From: CAZJBS01 sp964544475
GTDB taxonomy: Bacteria > CLD3 > SB21
Assembly (NCBI GenBank): GCA_964544475.1
Contig: CAZJBS010000003.1
Span: 1-64,000 of the forward strand
DNA length: 64,000 bases
Direction: 5' to 3'
Every line of letters begins with the position of its first letter. Position 1 is the stretch's first letter. Below, in pieces: positions 46,429 to 54,657 of this stretch. Made by a program: the position numbers and the translations under genes. The notes beneath the pieces are model-generated. The model did not search any database, was not told the origin of the DNA, and saw only the letters and a list, made by a program, of their open reading frames with translations.

Positions 46429-47337
46429 ATGATCGTCAAATTTTGGGGCGTACGGGGATCATACCCTGTACCAGGTGTTTCTACCAACAAATATGGTGGC
46501 AATACGCCATGTGTTGAGGTTCGTCTCAACGATGGCACCCACATCATTCTGGACGCCGGAACTGGGATTCGTGAATTGGGCCAGGCGCTTTTGCATAATG
46601 GATTCGGTCACGGCGAAGGCGCCACCCACCTGCTTGTGACGCACACGCATTGGGATCACATTCAAGGGTTGCCCCATTTTGCGCCGGCTTTTGTGCCCGG
46701 CAACCGACTTTCCATATATTCCCGCCGGCAAGTCGGATACCAGCTCAGGGACATTTTTGCGTTTCAATACCGGCCGGACTATTCATCGGTCTCTTTCTCT
46801 GACTTCAAAGCCACGTTGAACTTTGTCGAAGTCGTCGAGGACAGTGAATTCAAGATTGGAACGGCCACGATTCGAACGGTCAAACTCAATCATCCTTCCG
46901 TGGCCATAGGATATCGCATCGATGCCGACGGCGGGAGCTTCGCCTATGTGACCGACACCGCGCCATTTGACGACTTGCTGATCGGAAACGAATTCATACC
47001 GACGCCTCCGACGGCCATCAATCCCGAAGATGAGCGGAAGATGGGCCTCCTGCAGGAAAGGCTCCTGAAATTTCTGGCGGATGTGCACGTCATGGTCTAT
47101 GACACGTTCTTCCGGATGGAGGATTACAAGCGCAATCCGCATTGGGGACACAGCACCGTCGAACACGGTATGGACCTGTGTTTACAGGCCAACGTGTCGC
47201 AACTCGTTCTCTTTCATCACGCGCCGAGCAATACCGACGATGTAATGGATCGCGTGGAAACACATTACCGTGAAAAATCAAAACCCCTCGGGATCGACGT
47301 ACGGGCCGCCATGGAAGGCCTTGAAATCAAACCATAG
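46429..47337 (+). CDS. Metallo-beta-lactamase-fold hydrolase (PhnP/RNase Z-like group), first paralogue
   Basis: The 302-residue protein starts MIVKFWGVRGSYPVP and has the zinc motif HTHWDH (H72, H74, D76, H77), a further histidine in LNHPSVAIGYRI, a metal-bridging aspartate in YVTDTAP and a terminal LFHHAP histidine. The GVRGS.P.PG...YGGNT opening is typical of cyclic phosphodiester hydrolases and of MBL domains found with two-component proteins. It carries an insertion of about 25 residues (GNEFIPTPPTAINPEDERKM) missing in the neighbour. It likely hydrolyses a phosphodiester; the substrate is unknown. It is 17 bp upstream of its paralogue. Confidence 0.88.
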   Translation: MIVKFWGVRGSYPVPGVSTNKYGGNTPCVEVRLNDGTHIILDAGTGIRELGQALLHNGFGHGEGATHLLVTHTHWDHIQGLPHFAPAFVPGNRLSIYSRRQVGYQLRDIFAFQYRPDYSSVSFSDFKATLNFVEVVEDSEFKIGTATIRTVKLNHPSVAIGYRIDADGGSFAYVTDTAPFDDLLIGNEFIPTPPTAINPEDERKMGLLQERLLKFLADVHVMVYDTFFRMEDYKRNPHWGHSTVEHGMDLCLQANVSQLVLFHHAPSNTDDVMDRVETHYREKSKPLGIDVRAAMEGLEIKP

Positions 47338-47354
47338 GAGACTTTCCGGTACAC

Positions 47355-48185
47355 ATGGAGATTACGTTTTACGGCGTGAGAGGCACCGTGCCCGTTCCGG
47401 GCGCCACGACCAACGAATATGGCGGCAACACGTCGTGTATCCATGTGCGTACCAGGAAAGGGTATGACATCGTCCTGGATGCCGGAACGGGGATTTGCAA
47501 CCTCGCCAAACGGTTGATGGGCACGGATTTGGGGAAGGGCAAGGGCGAGATTGCGTTGCTGCTCAGCCATACGCACTGGGATCACATCCAGGGGTTCCCG
47601 TTTTTCATTCCGGTATTTATTCCGGGTAACACGGTGCGGGTTTTCGGTCGGCAGGACACGGCGGTCGAACTCCGATCCTTGCTGGATGGCCAGCTTAATG
47701 CGATCTATTCGCCCATTTATGGCCTGTCCAATCTGAGCGCGTCCATCCCCGTGACCGAAATTGGCGACGAACCCTTTGCGTTGGACGGTGTGCACGTGGC
47801 GTCGCGCGTCATGCCCCATGGACCCAATCGTTCCACGGCGTACCGCATCGACGAAGAAGGTCATTCCATCGTCTACATGACGGATCTGGAACACGTGAAT
47901 GGGAAATTCAGCGACGAATCGCTGCGGATGGCTGAGGACGTGCACCTGCTGATTCACGAGACGCACTTCACCCCGGAAGACTACGAGACCGCCCACGGAC
48001 GGGGACACAGCAGCATGGAAACCGCGGTCAGGTTTGCCCGCGAAGCCGGGGCGCGCCAGTTGGTCATGTTTCACTATCATCCGGACTACGACGATAATCA
48101 AGTCAGAAATCTGTACGAGCGATTTCGGAGCCAGGACGGTCTGGCGGTCATCGCCGCGCAGGAAGGTCTCAAGCTGGTGTTGTAA
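47355..48185 (+). CDS. Metallo-beta-lactamase-fold hydrolase (PhnP/RNase Z-like group), second paralogue
   Basis: A 276-residue paralogue of the preceding gene (MEITFYGVRGTVPVPG start). The zinc motif HTHWDH sits at the same residues (H72, H74, D76, H77), followed by MPHGPNRSTAYRI, YMTDLEH and MFHYHPD. Where the first paralogue has YDTFF, this one has HETHF, adding potential metal or acid/base residues. The two therefore probably arose by tandem duplication and split in substrate or role. Short spacing (17 bp before, 12 bp after) places it in one transcript with the histidine kinase that follows. The phosphodiesterase activity is inferred from the fold. Confidence 0.88.
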   Translation: MEITFYGVRGTVPVPGATTNEYGGNTSCIHVRTRKGYDIVLDAGTGICNLAKRLMGTDLGKGKGEIALLLSHTHWDHIQGFPFFIPVFIPGNTVRVFGRQDTAVELRSLLDGQLNAIYSPIYGLSNLSASIPVTEIGDEPFALDGVHVASRVMPHGPNRSTAYRIDEEGHSIVYMTDLEHVNGKFSDESLRMAEDVHLLIHETHFTPEDYETAHGRGHSSMETAVRFAREAGARQLVMFHYHPDYDDNQVRNLYERFRSQDGLAVIAAQEGLKLVL

Positions 48186-48197
48186 AGGCGGTTCTTT

Positions 48198-49391
48198 ATG
48201 AGTGATATACGAGATATTGCCGGCGTCCTCAAAGGCTCATCCCTGTTCAGAAATCTCTCGGACAAGGATATTGAGGCCATCGCCCGATTGTTCACGGTCA
48301 GGACCTTTCAGTCGGGCCAGGTGATATTTGACGACAACGGGCAAAATGCCGATGGGATGTACGTGATCAGCCGGGGCGCCATAAAGATCTTCAAGAATGT
48401 CATCGATGACCAGTCCAAACAACAGGCCGTCGCGGTCCTTCAGGCCGGCAATTTTTTTGGCGAGATGGCCCTGCTGGACGAGGAAGTACGTTCGGCTGGT
48501 GCGGCCGCGCTCGACGATTGCGAACTCCTTTTCCTGTCCAAAGAATCGTTCAACAAAATCATCGGACAAAATATTGAACTGGCGCACGAAATCCTGACCC
48601 AAATTTCCAAGGTCATGAGCAAACGTCTCAGGGATACGAACAATCTGTTTCGTGAAGTGGTCAGTTGGGGATACCGGGCCCGCAAAGAGGTTCGTGAATT
48701 GAAGTCCAATTTCTTGTCGACTATATCCCACGAATTGCGGACCCCGATCCATTCCATTCAGGGTTTCACCAGCCTGATGAAGGACTCGGAAGAAATCGAC
48801 AGGGAGACGCAGAAGAAGTTCATTGAGGTGATCATGCAGGAAAGCCGTCGGCTCAGCGGGCTGATCAATGATCTGATTTCTCTTGCCGAGATCGAATACG
48901 GGGCCATTATCCTGGAACGCCAGAAGACCAAGCTGGCGGATGTGGTGACCAAAGTGTATGAAACTTTCAAAGACGAGGCGGAAGAGAAAAAACTGAAGTA
49001 TGAACTTTCCGTACCCGCCGACCTGCCTTCCGTCAATGTGGACGCCCAGCGACTCGGCGAAGCCATCGGTCATATGGTCGAAAACGCTATCAAATTTACG
49101 GAGTTCGGCGGAGCCGTCTCCATGGAAGTGGTCGACAACGACGACAAACTGAATCTATTGATCAAGGACAGCGGCCGTGGTATTCCACCCAAATACGTGG
49201 AACGCATCTTCAGCAAGTTCTACCAGGTGGATCAGTCGACCACCCGTTCCGTCGACGGTGCGGGCATCGGGCTCACGCTCGCCAAACACATCGTGGACCT
49301 CCACGGCGGCTCAATCACCGTGGTGTCGAAAGAAGGTCACGGTTCGACGTTTACCCTAACCTTACCACCGGAGCTTGTCGTCAGATCCTGA
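48198..49391 (+). CDS. Histidine kinase with N-terminal cyclic-nucleotide-binding domain
   Basis: The 397-residue protein has a cNMP-binding domain (residues about 15-140). Its phosphate-binding cassette FFGEMALLDEEVRSAGAA keeps the glutamate (E89) and arginine-serine (R98, S99) that hold cAMP in CRP-type proteins, so ligand binding is plausible. A linker helix leads to HisKA with H178 in STISHELRTP, then HATPase_c with N-box VENAIKF, DSGRGIPP and GAGIGLTLAKHIV. There is no transmembrane segment, so it senses a cytoplasmic signal. No response regulator is adjacent, so phosphate may go to an HPt or receiver encoded elsewhere. It is the last gene of the hydrolase/kinase set and is followed by glycosyltransferases. 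Confidence 0.92.
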   Translation: MSDIRDIAGVLKGSSLFRNLSDKDIEAIARLFTVRTFQSGQVIFDDNGQNADGMYVISRGAIKIFKNVIDDQSKQQAVAVLQAGNFFGEMALLDEEVRSAGAAALDDCELLFLSKESFNKIIGQNIELAHEILTQISKVMSKRLRDTNNLFREVVSWGYRARKEVRELKSNFLSTISHELRTPIHSIQGFTSLMKDSEEIDRETQKKFIEVIMQESRRLSGLINDLISLAEIEYGAIILERQKTKLADVVTKVYETFKDEAEEKKLKYELSVPADLPSVNVDAQRLGEAIGHMVENAIKFTEFGGAVSMEVVDNDDKLNLLIKDSGRGIPPKYVERIFSKFYQVDQSTTRSVDGAGIGLTLAKHIVDLHGGSITVVSKEGHGSTFTLTLPPELVVRS

Positions 49392-49413
49392 CCTGCCGGA
49401 TATCGTGGTCTCC

Positions 49414-50274
49414 ATGAACCCACCCCTCGTGTACTGTGTCATTTTGTCCTGGAATGGCCGACATCTCACCATGGATTGTGTCCGGTCGGTGCTTGACATG
49501 GACTATCCAAACCTAAAAGTCATCGTTGTAGACAATGCGTCATCGGATGATACTGTGGAGGCGCTGAAAAATGGGTATGCCCGGGACATCGCATCGGGCC
49601 GGATCACGTTGATGGTGAATGCAAAAAATTTGGGCTTTGCCGGCGGTAATAATGTCGGTATGGAATTCGCTTTCCGTCAAGGCGCCGATTATGTGCTCCT
49701 GCTCAACAACGATACGATCGTGGATCGGCATTTGCTCGCAGAACTGGTGAGGGAAACAGAATTCCGTCCCGCGGTTGGCGTTTCCGGGCCGAAAATCTAT
49801 TATCATGAACCTCCGGATCAGATCTGGTTTGCCGGCGGTGAGGTGCTCTTGCACCGAGGCATCAGCCGGCACACCGGTATCCGCGCCATGGACCGGGGAC
49901 AGTACGACCGCGTGCGTTGCTGCGACTATATCACGGGATGCGCGATGCTTGTCCGGCGAAGCGTCTACGAATCGGTCGGCGGACTGGACACGGCCTACCG
50001 GCTGTATTCGGAGGATGCGGATTACTGCATGCGGGCTTCCCGGCTGGGATTTGAGATGCTATATGTACCGTCCGGCAAAGTCTGGCACAAGATTTCCGCA
50101 TCCACGGGCGGACAGATCAACCGGAAAAAAATCCGACTCAGACTGCAAAGCAGCTTTTTGTTCTATCGGCGCTATGCGAAGTGGTACCATTGGCTGACCA
50201 TACCGTTCTTTTTTACCTTCGATACGATGCGAATTCTTGCGTTGATTGTATTCGGAAGGATTCGCAACCCATGA
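49414..50274 (+). CDS. Family 2 glycosyltransferase (rhamnosyltransferase-like)
   Basis: The 286-residue GT-A enzyme opens CVILSWNG and has VVDNASSDDTVE, NLGFAGGNN and the metal/nucleotide motif LLLNNDTIVD. The acceptor half holds GCAMLVRRSVYE and GGLDTAYRLYSEDADYCMR, as in WbbL-type rhamnosyltransferases. A C-terminal hydrophobic stretch (about 258-280) may tie it to the membrane. It adds a sugar to a surface polysaccharide or lipid-linked intermediate; donor and acceptor are unknown. I chose the ATG at 49414 because the conserved fold begins there; an in-frame TTG at 49375 would overlap the kinase gene. Its stop overlaps the next start by ATGA. Confidence 0.9.
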   Translation: MNPPLVYCVILSWNGRHLTMDCVRSVLDMDYPNLKVIVVDNASSDDTVEALKNGYARDIASGRITLMVNAKNLGFAGGNNVGMEFAFRQGADYVLLLNNDTIVDRHLLAELVRETEFRPAVGVSGPKIYYHEPPDQIWFAGGEVLLHRGISRHTGIRAMDRGQYDRVRCCDYITGCAMLVRRSVYESVGGLDTAYRLYSEDADYCMRASRLGFEMLYVPSGKVWHKISASTGGQINRKKIRLRLQSSFLFYRRYAKWYHWLTIPFFFTFDTMRILALIVFGRIRNP

Positions 50275-51866
50275 TAACGATCGGGAAATGGGCGGAACAC
50301 CGTTGGTTGTGGGTCGCCATGATCGTCTACGCAGCGGCCGCCTGTTACAACCTCCGACTGCCTGGCGCCAACTATGACGAAATGCTCTACGCCGCGCCCG
50401 CCGTGAACTTCGTGACCGGACTCCGTCACACCGAACCGATGCAAATCAATCCTTCTGTGATTGATGTGTTCGGCCGGCCGTTTCCACTTATGGTGATGAC
50501 CTACATAGGCGGCCTGAAAGTGGCGTGGCACGCGCTTTTTTTTGCGATGTTCGGCGTGTCGGTGGAAGTGGCCCGCCTGGCGTCGGTCGTCCTGGGACTG
50601 ATAGCCCTGGGGTTCATGTACGGCTGGGTCCGCCGGTTTTTCGGACCGCGAGTGGCCAATGTCGTGGTACTGTTGATGGGATGTTCCACGGAATGGGCGT
50701 TTTATTCCAGCCGCGACATGACCATTGTGGTGATGATGGTGTGCAAGCTGGCAGCCTTGTATTACGGCCATCGCTACGTGGAGGGACGGAAAGCCCGGTA
50801 TGCGGCCCTGGCGGGCTTGTTTCTGGGTTTGGGCCTGTACGACAAAGCCAGTTTTCTGTGGTTCATCGCCGTATGGTCCGCATACTTGTTGATTTTTGAA
50901 TGGCGTCGCTTGCGGCAGGTGCCAAGGAGGACATGGATGGCCACCGCCGGAGCATTTGGCGCTGGCAGCCTGGTATTCATCGTCTTCAATTTGGTTCGGC
51001 TAGGAGCCACTTTTGCGCCCGTTCATTCGAGTCTCTCGGCAACCGGAGGGCATTCATGGAATTTGGTGGAGAATTTTGTCGTGCGTGCCGGCCAATTGCT
51101 CGGACTTCTGAACGGTGATGCCCTCCTTGAGTTGTTTTCGGGTGTGCGGTACGAGACCCTGCCGCTTCGATATGGCACCGGGCTTATCGCCATGCTGGTG
51201 GTCGTGGCCGGCATTTGGGTGAAACGCCCGTGGACGGACCGCCATTGGAACCGACGCCTGATTTTCTTGTTGTTCATGGTCGCAGGGCTCTTGTCTGTGA
51301 CGGTGTACAGCCCGACCGTGCTGAGCCTGCATCACGTGGCCATCGTTTGGCCGTTTTTTTGGGTTCTGGTTGCGTTCACCATGCAAGTCCTGGCGAAGCA
51401 CGTTGGACGGATCGTAACTGCCGCGGTTATGGCGCTGCAGATTGCCGGCACCGTTGTGACGTACCGGCATCTTGAAAACCATGGCGCCACATCCAACTGG
51501 TCGGAAACCATCTACGAACTCAGCGACTATCTTGTCCGCACCGATGAACCCACGGTCGCTGTCTCATGGGGTTTTACGGACAATCTGCTTGTGACCACCG
51601 CCGGCAGGGTCACGTTAGTTCGCTTGTACCGGGAGTTGATTGGATCCGACGAGTCAACCAAAGAAATTTTGCTGCGCAGCGAGTTGGCCGACGGGCGTCG
51701 GTATTTGATCAAAGTCGACCAGCAACCGGACGATGATGCGTGGTTCACGAGGGTCGCCGTGTCCGCGTCTTTTCATGTGCACACGGAGCGGGAATTTCAC
51801 GATGCGTCCGGCAAACCCTTGTACCGGATTTATGCCATTCATCGCGATACGTCCGCTCAGTTTTAG
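50271..51866 (+). CDS. Multispanning membrane glycosyltransferase, GT39/ArnT-like
   Basis: The 531-residue protein has about eleven hydrophobic helices. An acidic pair follows the first helix (D36-E37 in GANYDEMLY), the hallmark catalytic position of GT-C enzymes that use polyprenyl-phosphate sugars. The C-terminal 120 residues are soluble and probably periplasmic. It is coupled by ATGA to the family 2 glycosyltransferase, suggesting that the two serve one glycan or protein-glycosylation pathway, the first enzyme possibly making or extending the sugar the second transfers. Sugar and acceptor are not predictable. The longer frame from 50181 overlaps the upstream gene and is not used. Confidence 0.85.
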   Translation: MITIGKWAEHRWLWVAMIVYAAAACYNLRLPGANYDEMLYAAPAVNFVTGLRHTEPMQINPSVIDVFGRPFPLMVMTYIGGLKVAWHALFFAMFGVSVEVARLASVVLGLIALGFMYGWVRRFFGPRVANVVVLLMGCSTEWAFYSSRDMTIVVMMVCKLAALYYGHRYVEGRKARYAALAGLFLGLGLYDKASFLWFIAVWSAYLLIFEWRRLRQVPRRTWMATAGAFGAGSLVFIVFNLVRLGATFAPVHSSLSATGGHSWNLVENFVVRAGQLLGLLNGDALLELFSGVRYETLPLRYGTGLIAMLVVVAGIWVKRPWTDRHWNRRLIFLLFMVAGLLSVTVYSPTVLSLHHVAIVWPFFWVLVAFTMQVLAKHVGRIVTAAVMALQIAGTVVTYRHLENHGATSNWSETIYELSDYLVRTDEPTVAVSWGFTDNLLVTTAGRVTLVRLYRELIGSDESTKEILLRSELADGRRYLIKVDQQPDDDAWFTRVAVSASFHVHTEREFHDASGKPLYRIYAIHRDTSAQF

Positions 51867-51868
51867 TT

Positions 51869-51897
51869 TGAATATGATGGCTAATAGTTCTATCTTC
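51869..51897 (+). promoter_or_regulatory. Promoter-like element for nuoN
   Basis: TTGAAT (51869-51874), 17-bp spacer, TATCTT (51892-51897), 49 bp before the nuoN ATG. This suggests that nuoN is transcribed separately from the glycosyltransferases. Confidence 0.5.
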
Positions 51898-51945
51898 GCG
51901 GCGAAACGAGGATTTATTTAAGGCTTTAAAAAGGCGAATACGATC

Positions 51946-53421
51946 ATGAACGAATACCTGGCACGCTGTCTGGACGCCTTTGTTCAATCACCGGAGTTCT
52001 TCACGTTTCTTGCCGCCATTGCGGTCTTGATCTGGGAGGGCATCGGCGGCAGGGAAAAGCCGTGGGTGTCGGCGTTTCTCACCCTGTTTGCACTCATCAT
52101 CATGTTGTTCCTGAGCCTTTTCTCCATGGAACCGATCGGCGTGACGTTTTTTGGCAGTTACACCCACGACGGTCTGGCGCGATTCATGAATGTCATTTTT
52201 TCGGCATCCGGCATCTTCACGGTGTTGGCCGCGTGGCATTTCGTTCGAAAATGGAGCCGTTCACCGGGCGTGTTTTATGTGCTCCTGCTGTTTGCCATTT
52301 TTGGAATGATGTTGATGGTATCGTCCACGGAATTGATCATGTTGTTCGTGGCGACAGAGACGACGACGATCTCGCTGTACCTGTTGACCGCCTACTTCAA
52401 GGAGGACAAATTGTCGGCGGAAGCGTCGATGAAGTTCATCATCCTGGGGACGGTGTTTGCCATTATTTTGTTGTTTGGAATGGTCCTGATTTACGGCGCG
52501 ACCGGTACAACGGTGCTGGCGGACATTGCCGACAAGGCGACGGCGGCCCAATGGTCAGGTTCAAAAATCGTATTGTTCGCGGGCATCCTGATGGTCTTCG
52601 TGGGTTTGAGTTTCAAGATCACGGCCGTACCGTTTCACATGTGGGCGCCGGATGCTTACACTGGTGCGCCGACCCCTGTCACCGCCTTTCTCTCGGTGGC
52701 GTCGAAGGCGTCCGGATTTGCAGTCATCATCCGCCTGTTCTACGGTGTCTTCAGCAAACTGGCCGGGCTGGAGGCATTTCTGGCCTATCTCTTCGTGATA
52801 CTGGCGGCGTTGACCATGATTCTTGGCAATTTTCTGGCTTTGCCACAGAAAAACATCAAGCGGCTGCTGGCGTATTCATCGATTGCCCAGGCCGGTTACA
52901 TGATCATCGGGCTCGCCGCCTTTACGGACATCGGCGTCTCGTCCATCCTGTTTTACCTGGCCCAGTACATGTTTGCGAATTTTGGCATTTTTATCGTCGT
53001 GACCCTGGTTTGCAATCAGGAAAAGAGCGACGATATGTCGTCCTATGTTGGCCTCAGCAAGCGATCGCCGTTTGTTGCGCTGGTCCTTATGGTATGTCTC
53101 CTGTCCCTGGCCGGCATTCCGCCGTTGGCCGGATTTCTTGGAAAAGCCTATCTGTTTGCCGCCGGTCTGGACAAAGGCTACTATATGCTTGTTACCGTCG
53201 GCATTCTGACGAGCATCGTGTCGGTGTACTATTATCTGATCGTTCTGAAGCACGCGTACATCATTCGTGCCGTCGAACCGACGTCGATGCCGGTGTCCTT
53301 CCCCGCGAAAATCGGCCTGTGGGTATCTCTGGCGGGCGTGATCGGTCTGGGTTTGTTTCCATCCGTCGTGATCGATTCCGTTCAGGTGGTGAGTACTTTT
53401 CTGGCCGCGTCAGCGCATTGA
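51946..53421 (+). CDS. nuoN: NADH-quinone oxidoreductase subunit N (solitary)
   Basis: The 491-residue, about 14-helix protein is a complete antiporter-like complex I subunit. It has the helix 5 glutamate region STELIMLFVATETTT, the helix 7 lysine region GLSFKITAVPFHMWAPDAY and AYSSIAQAGYMIIGLAAF. NuoN is one of the proton-pumping membrane subunits of respiratory complex I. The other nuo genes, normally clustered with it, are absent on both sides within the window. Upstream are glycosyltransferases and downstream a terminator, so it stands alone with its own promoter-like element. A start at 51946 is supported by an AAAAAGG tract about 10 bases before. Confidence 0.93.
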   Translation: MNEYLARCLDAFVQSPEFFTFLAAIAVLIWEGIGGREKPWVSAFLTLFALIIMLFLSLFSMEPIGVTFFGSYTHDGLARFMNVIFSASGIFTVLAAWHFVRKWSRSPGVFYVLLLFAIFGMMLMVSSTELIMLFVATETTTISLYLLTAYFKEDKLSAEASMKFIILGTVFAIILLFGMVLIYGATGTTVLADIADKATAAQWSGSKIVLFAGILMVFVGLSFKITAVPFHMWAPDAYTGAPTPVTAFLSVASKASGFAVIIRLFYGVFSKLAGLEAFLAYLFVILAALTMILGNFLALPQKNIKRLLAYSSIAQAGYMIIGLAAFTDIGVSSILFYLAQYMFANFGIFIVVTLVCNQEKSDDMSSYVGLSKRSPFVALVLMVCLLSLAGIPPLAGFLGKAYLFAAGLDKGYYMLVTVGILTSIVSVYYYLIVLKHAYIIRAVEPTSMPVSFPAKIGLWVSLAGVIGLGLFPSVVIDSVQVVSTFLAASAH

Positions 53422-53444
53422 ATAATCAGCAAACGCAACATCGG

Positions 53445-53473
53445 AAGCCGGCTCCGAACGGGACCGGCTTTTT
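53445..53473 (+). terminator. Rho-independent terminator after nuoN
   Basis: Stem AAGCCGGCTCC / GGGACCGGCTT (53445-53455, 53460-53470; one mismatched region in the middle) with a 4-base loop, running into TTTTT. It lies 23 bp after the nuoN stop. Confidence 0.8.
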
Positions 53474-53567
53474 CTATGTGACCCGCTTCAAATACAGGGC
53501 ATCCGGGATGAATATTCGGCAATGGATCGTCGACGAAGATACGACATTGACATAAATGGAGATTGGC

Positions 53568-54578
53568 ATGGAGACGTTGCTCTTTCCGATGGGCGAGTAC
53601 TGGTGGTTTTATGCGGCTTTCACGATGTTTGTGCTTGGCCTTCTGGCTTTGGATCTTGGGGTGTTTCATCGCCAGGCCCATGACGTGTCTTTCAAGGAAG
53701 CGGCGGCCTGGAGCATCGTCTGGGTCACGCTGTCGTTGCTTTTCAATTATGGTCTGTATGAATACGCGCGGTATCGGTTCTCCGTGAGCGAGCGGCTGTT
53801 GGCCATCCCGGGATTTGATCCACAGGCGTCGGCCGAACAGGTGGCTCTCGAATTCTTGACGGGATACATTGTTGAAAAATCGTTGTCCGTCGACAACATT
53901 TTCGTGTTTGTGGTTATCTTCTCATTTTTTGCCATCCCGTCGGTCTATCAGCATCGGATATTGTTTTATGGCATAATCGGCGCCTTGTTGTTCAGGGCCA
54001 TCTTCATCGCGATGGGTTCGGTGCTCATGGCCTATCATTGGGTCGTGATTCTGTTTGGCGGCTTTCTCATACTGACCGGATTGAAAATGATGTTCGCGCC
54101 TGAGAAAGGACTGGAGCCCGAAAAGAATCCTTTGATTCGTCTGGTCCGGCGATGGGTACCGGTAACTCCTGAATTGCGTGGACAGAACTTTTTCGTGAGG
54201 CAGGAAGGCGTCCTTCACGCCACACCGTTGCTGATCACATTGATTTTTGTCGAATTCACGGATGTGATTTTTGCCGTGGATTCGGTGCCTGCGATTTTTG
54301 CTCTCACCAAGGAGCCGCTCATTGTTTTTACGTCCAATGTGTTCGCCATTCTCGGCCTCCGTGCCATGTACTTCATGCTGGCCGGCGCCGTCGACAAATT
54401 TTACCTGCTCAAATACGGACTGGCGGTCGTTCTGATATTTGTCGGACTCAAGATGGTCTGGCTCAATGGCGTGTTTGACGGCAAGTTTCCGATCGAGTGG
54501 TCCCTGGGGATCATCGTGGCGGTCATTGCCGTGTCCATCGTCATTTCATTGCTGTTTCCGCGCCGTCCAAAAAGCTGA
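53568..54578 (+). CDS. TerC/Alx-family integral membrane protein
   Basis: The 336-residue protein has eight or nine helices and the TerC hallmarks: LALDLGVF in the first helix pair, EKSLSVDNIFVF, and EFTDVIFAVDSVPAI with acidic residues in the membrane. TerC proteins have been linked to manganese export, often to metallate secreted proteins. The ATG at 53568 sits six bases after TGGAGA and is preferred over the in-frame ATG at 53556. There are only about 95 bp between the preceding terminator and the start, and no yybP-ykoY manganese riboswitch is visible there. It is followed by meaB after 79 bp. Confidence 0.92.
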   Translation: METLLFPMGEYWWFYAAFTMFVLGLLALDLGVFHRQAHDVSFKEAAAWSIVWVTLSLLFNYGLYEYARYRFSVSERLLAIPGFDPQASAEQVALEFLTGYIVEKSLSVDNIFVFVVIFSFFAIPSVYQHRILFYGIIGALLFRAIFIAMGSVLMAYHWVVILFGGFLILTGLKMMFAPEKGLEPEKNPLIRLVRRWVPVTPELRGQNFFVRQEGVLHATPLLITLIFVEFTDVIFAVDSVPAIFALTKEPLIVFTSNVFAILGLRAMYFMLAGAVDKFYLLKYGLAVVLIFVGLKMVWLNGVFDGKFPIEWSLGIIVAVIAVSIVISLLFPRRPKS

Positions 54579-54607
54579 CATCGACTTTCTGCGCGGGCAG
54601 ATAGGGC

Positions 54608-54636
54608 TTGCATTTCGTCGTCGGTTACCTTATTTA
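54608..54636 (+). promoter_or_regulatory. Weak promoter-like element before meaB
   Basis: TTGCAT (54608-54613), 17-bp spacer, TATTTA (54631-54636). It fits the window's pattern only loosely; meaB could equally be read through from terC. Confidence 0.3.
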
Positions 54637-54657
54637 GCTTCACACGATGTGATTTCC

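Noticed and set aside
53474..53567. Possible yybP-ykoY manganese riboswitch ahead of the TerC gene
   Set aside because: Only about 95 bp separate the terminator from the start codon, and I could not find the conserved loop sequences.
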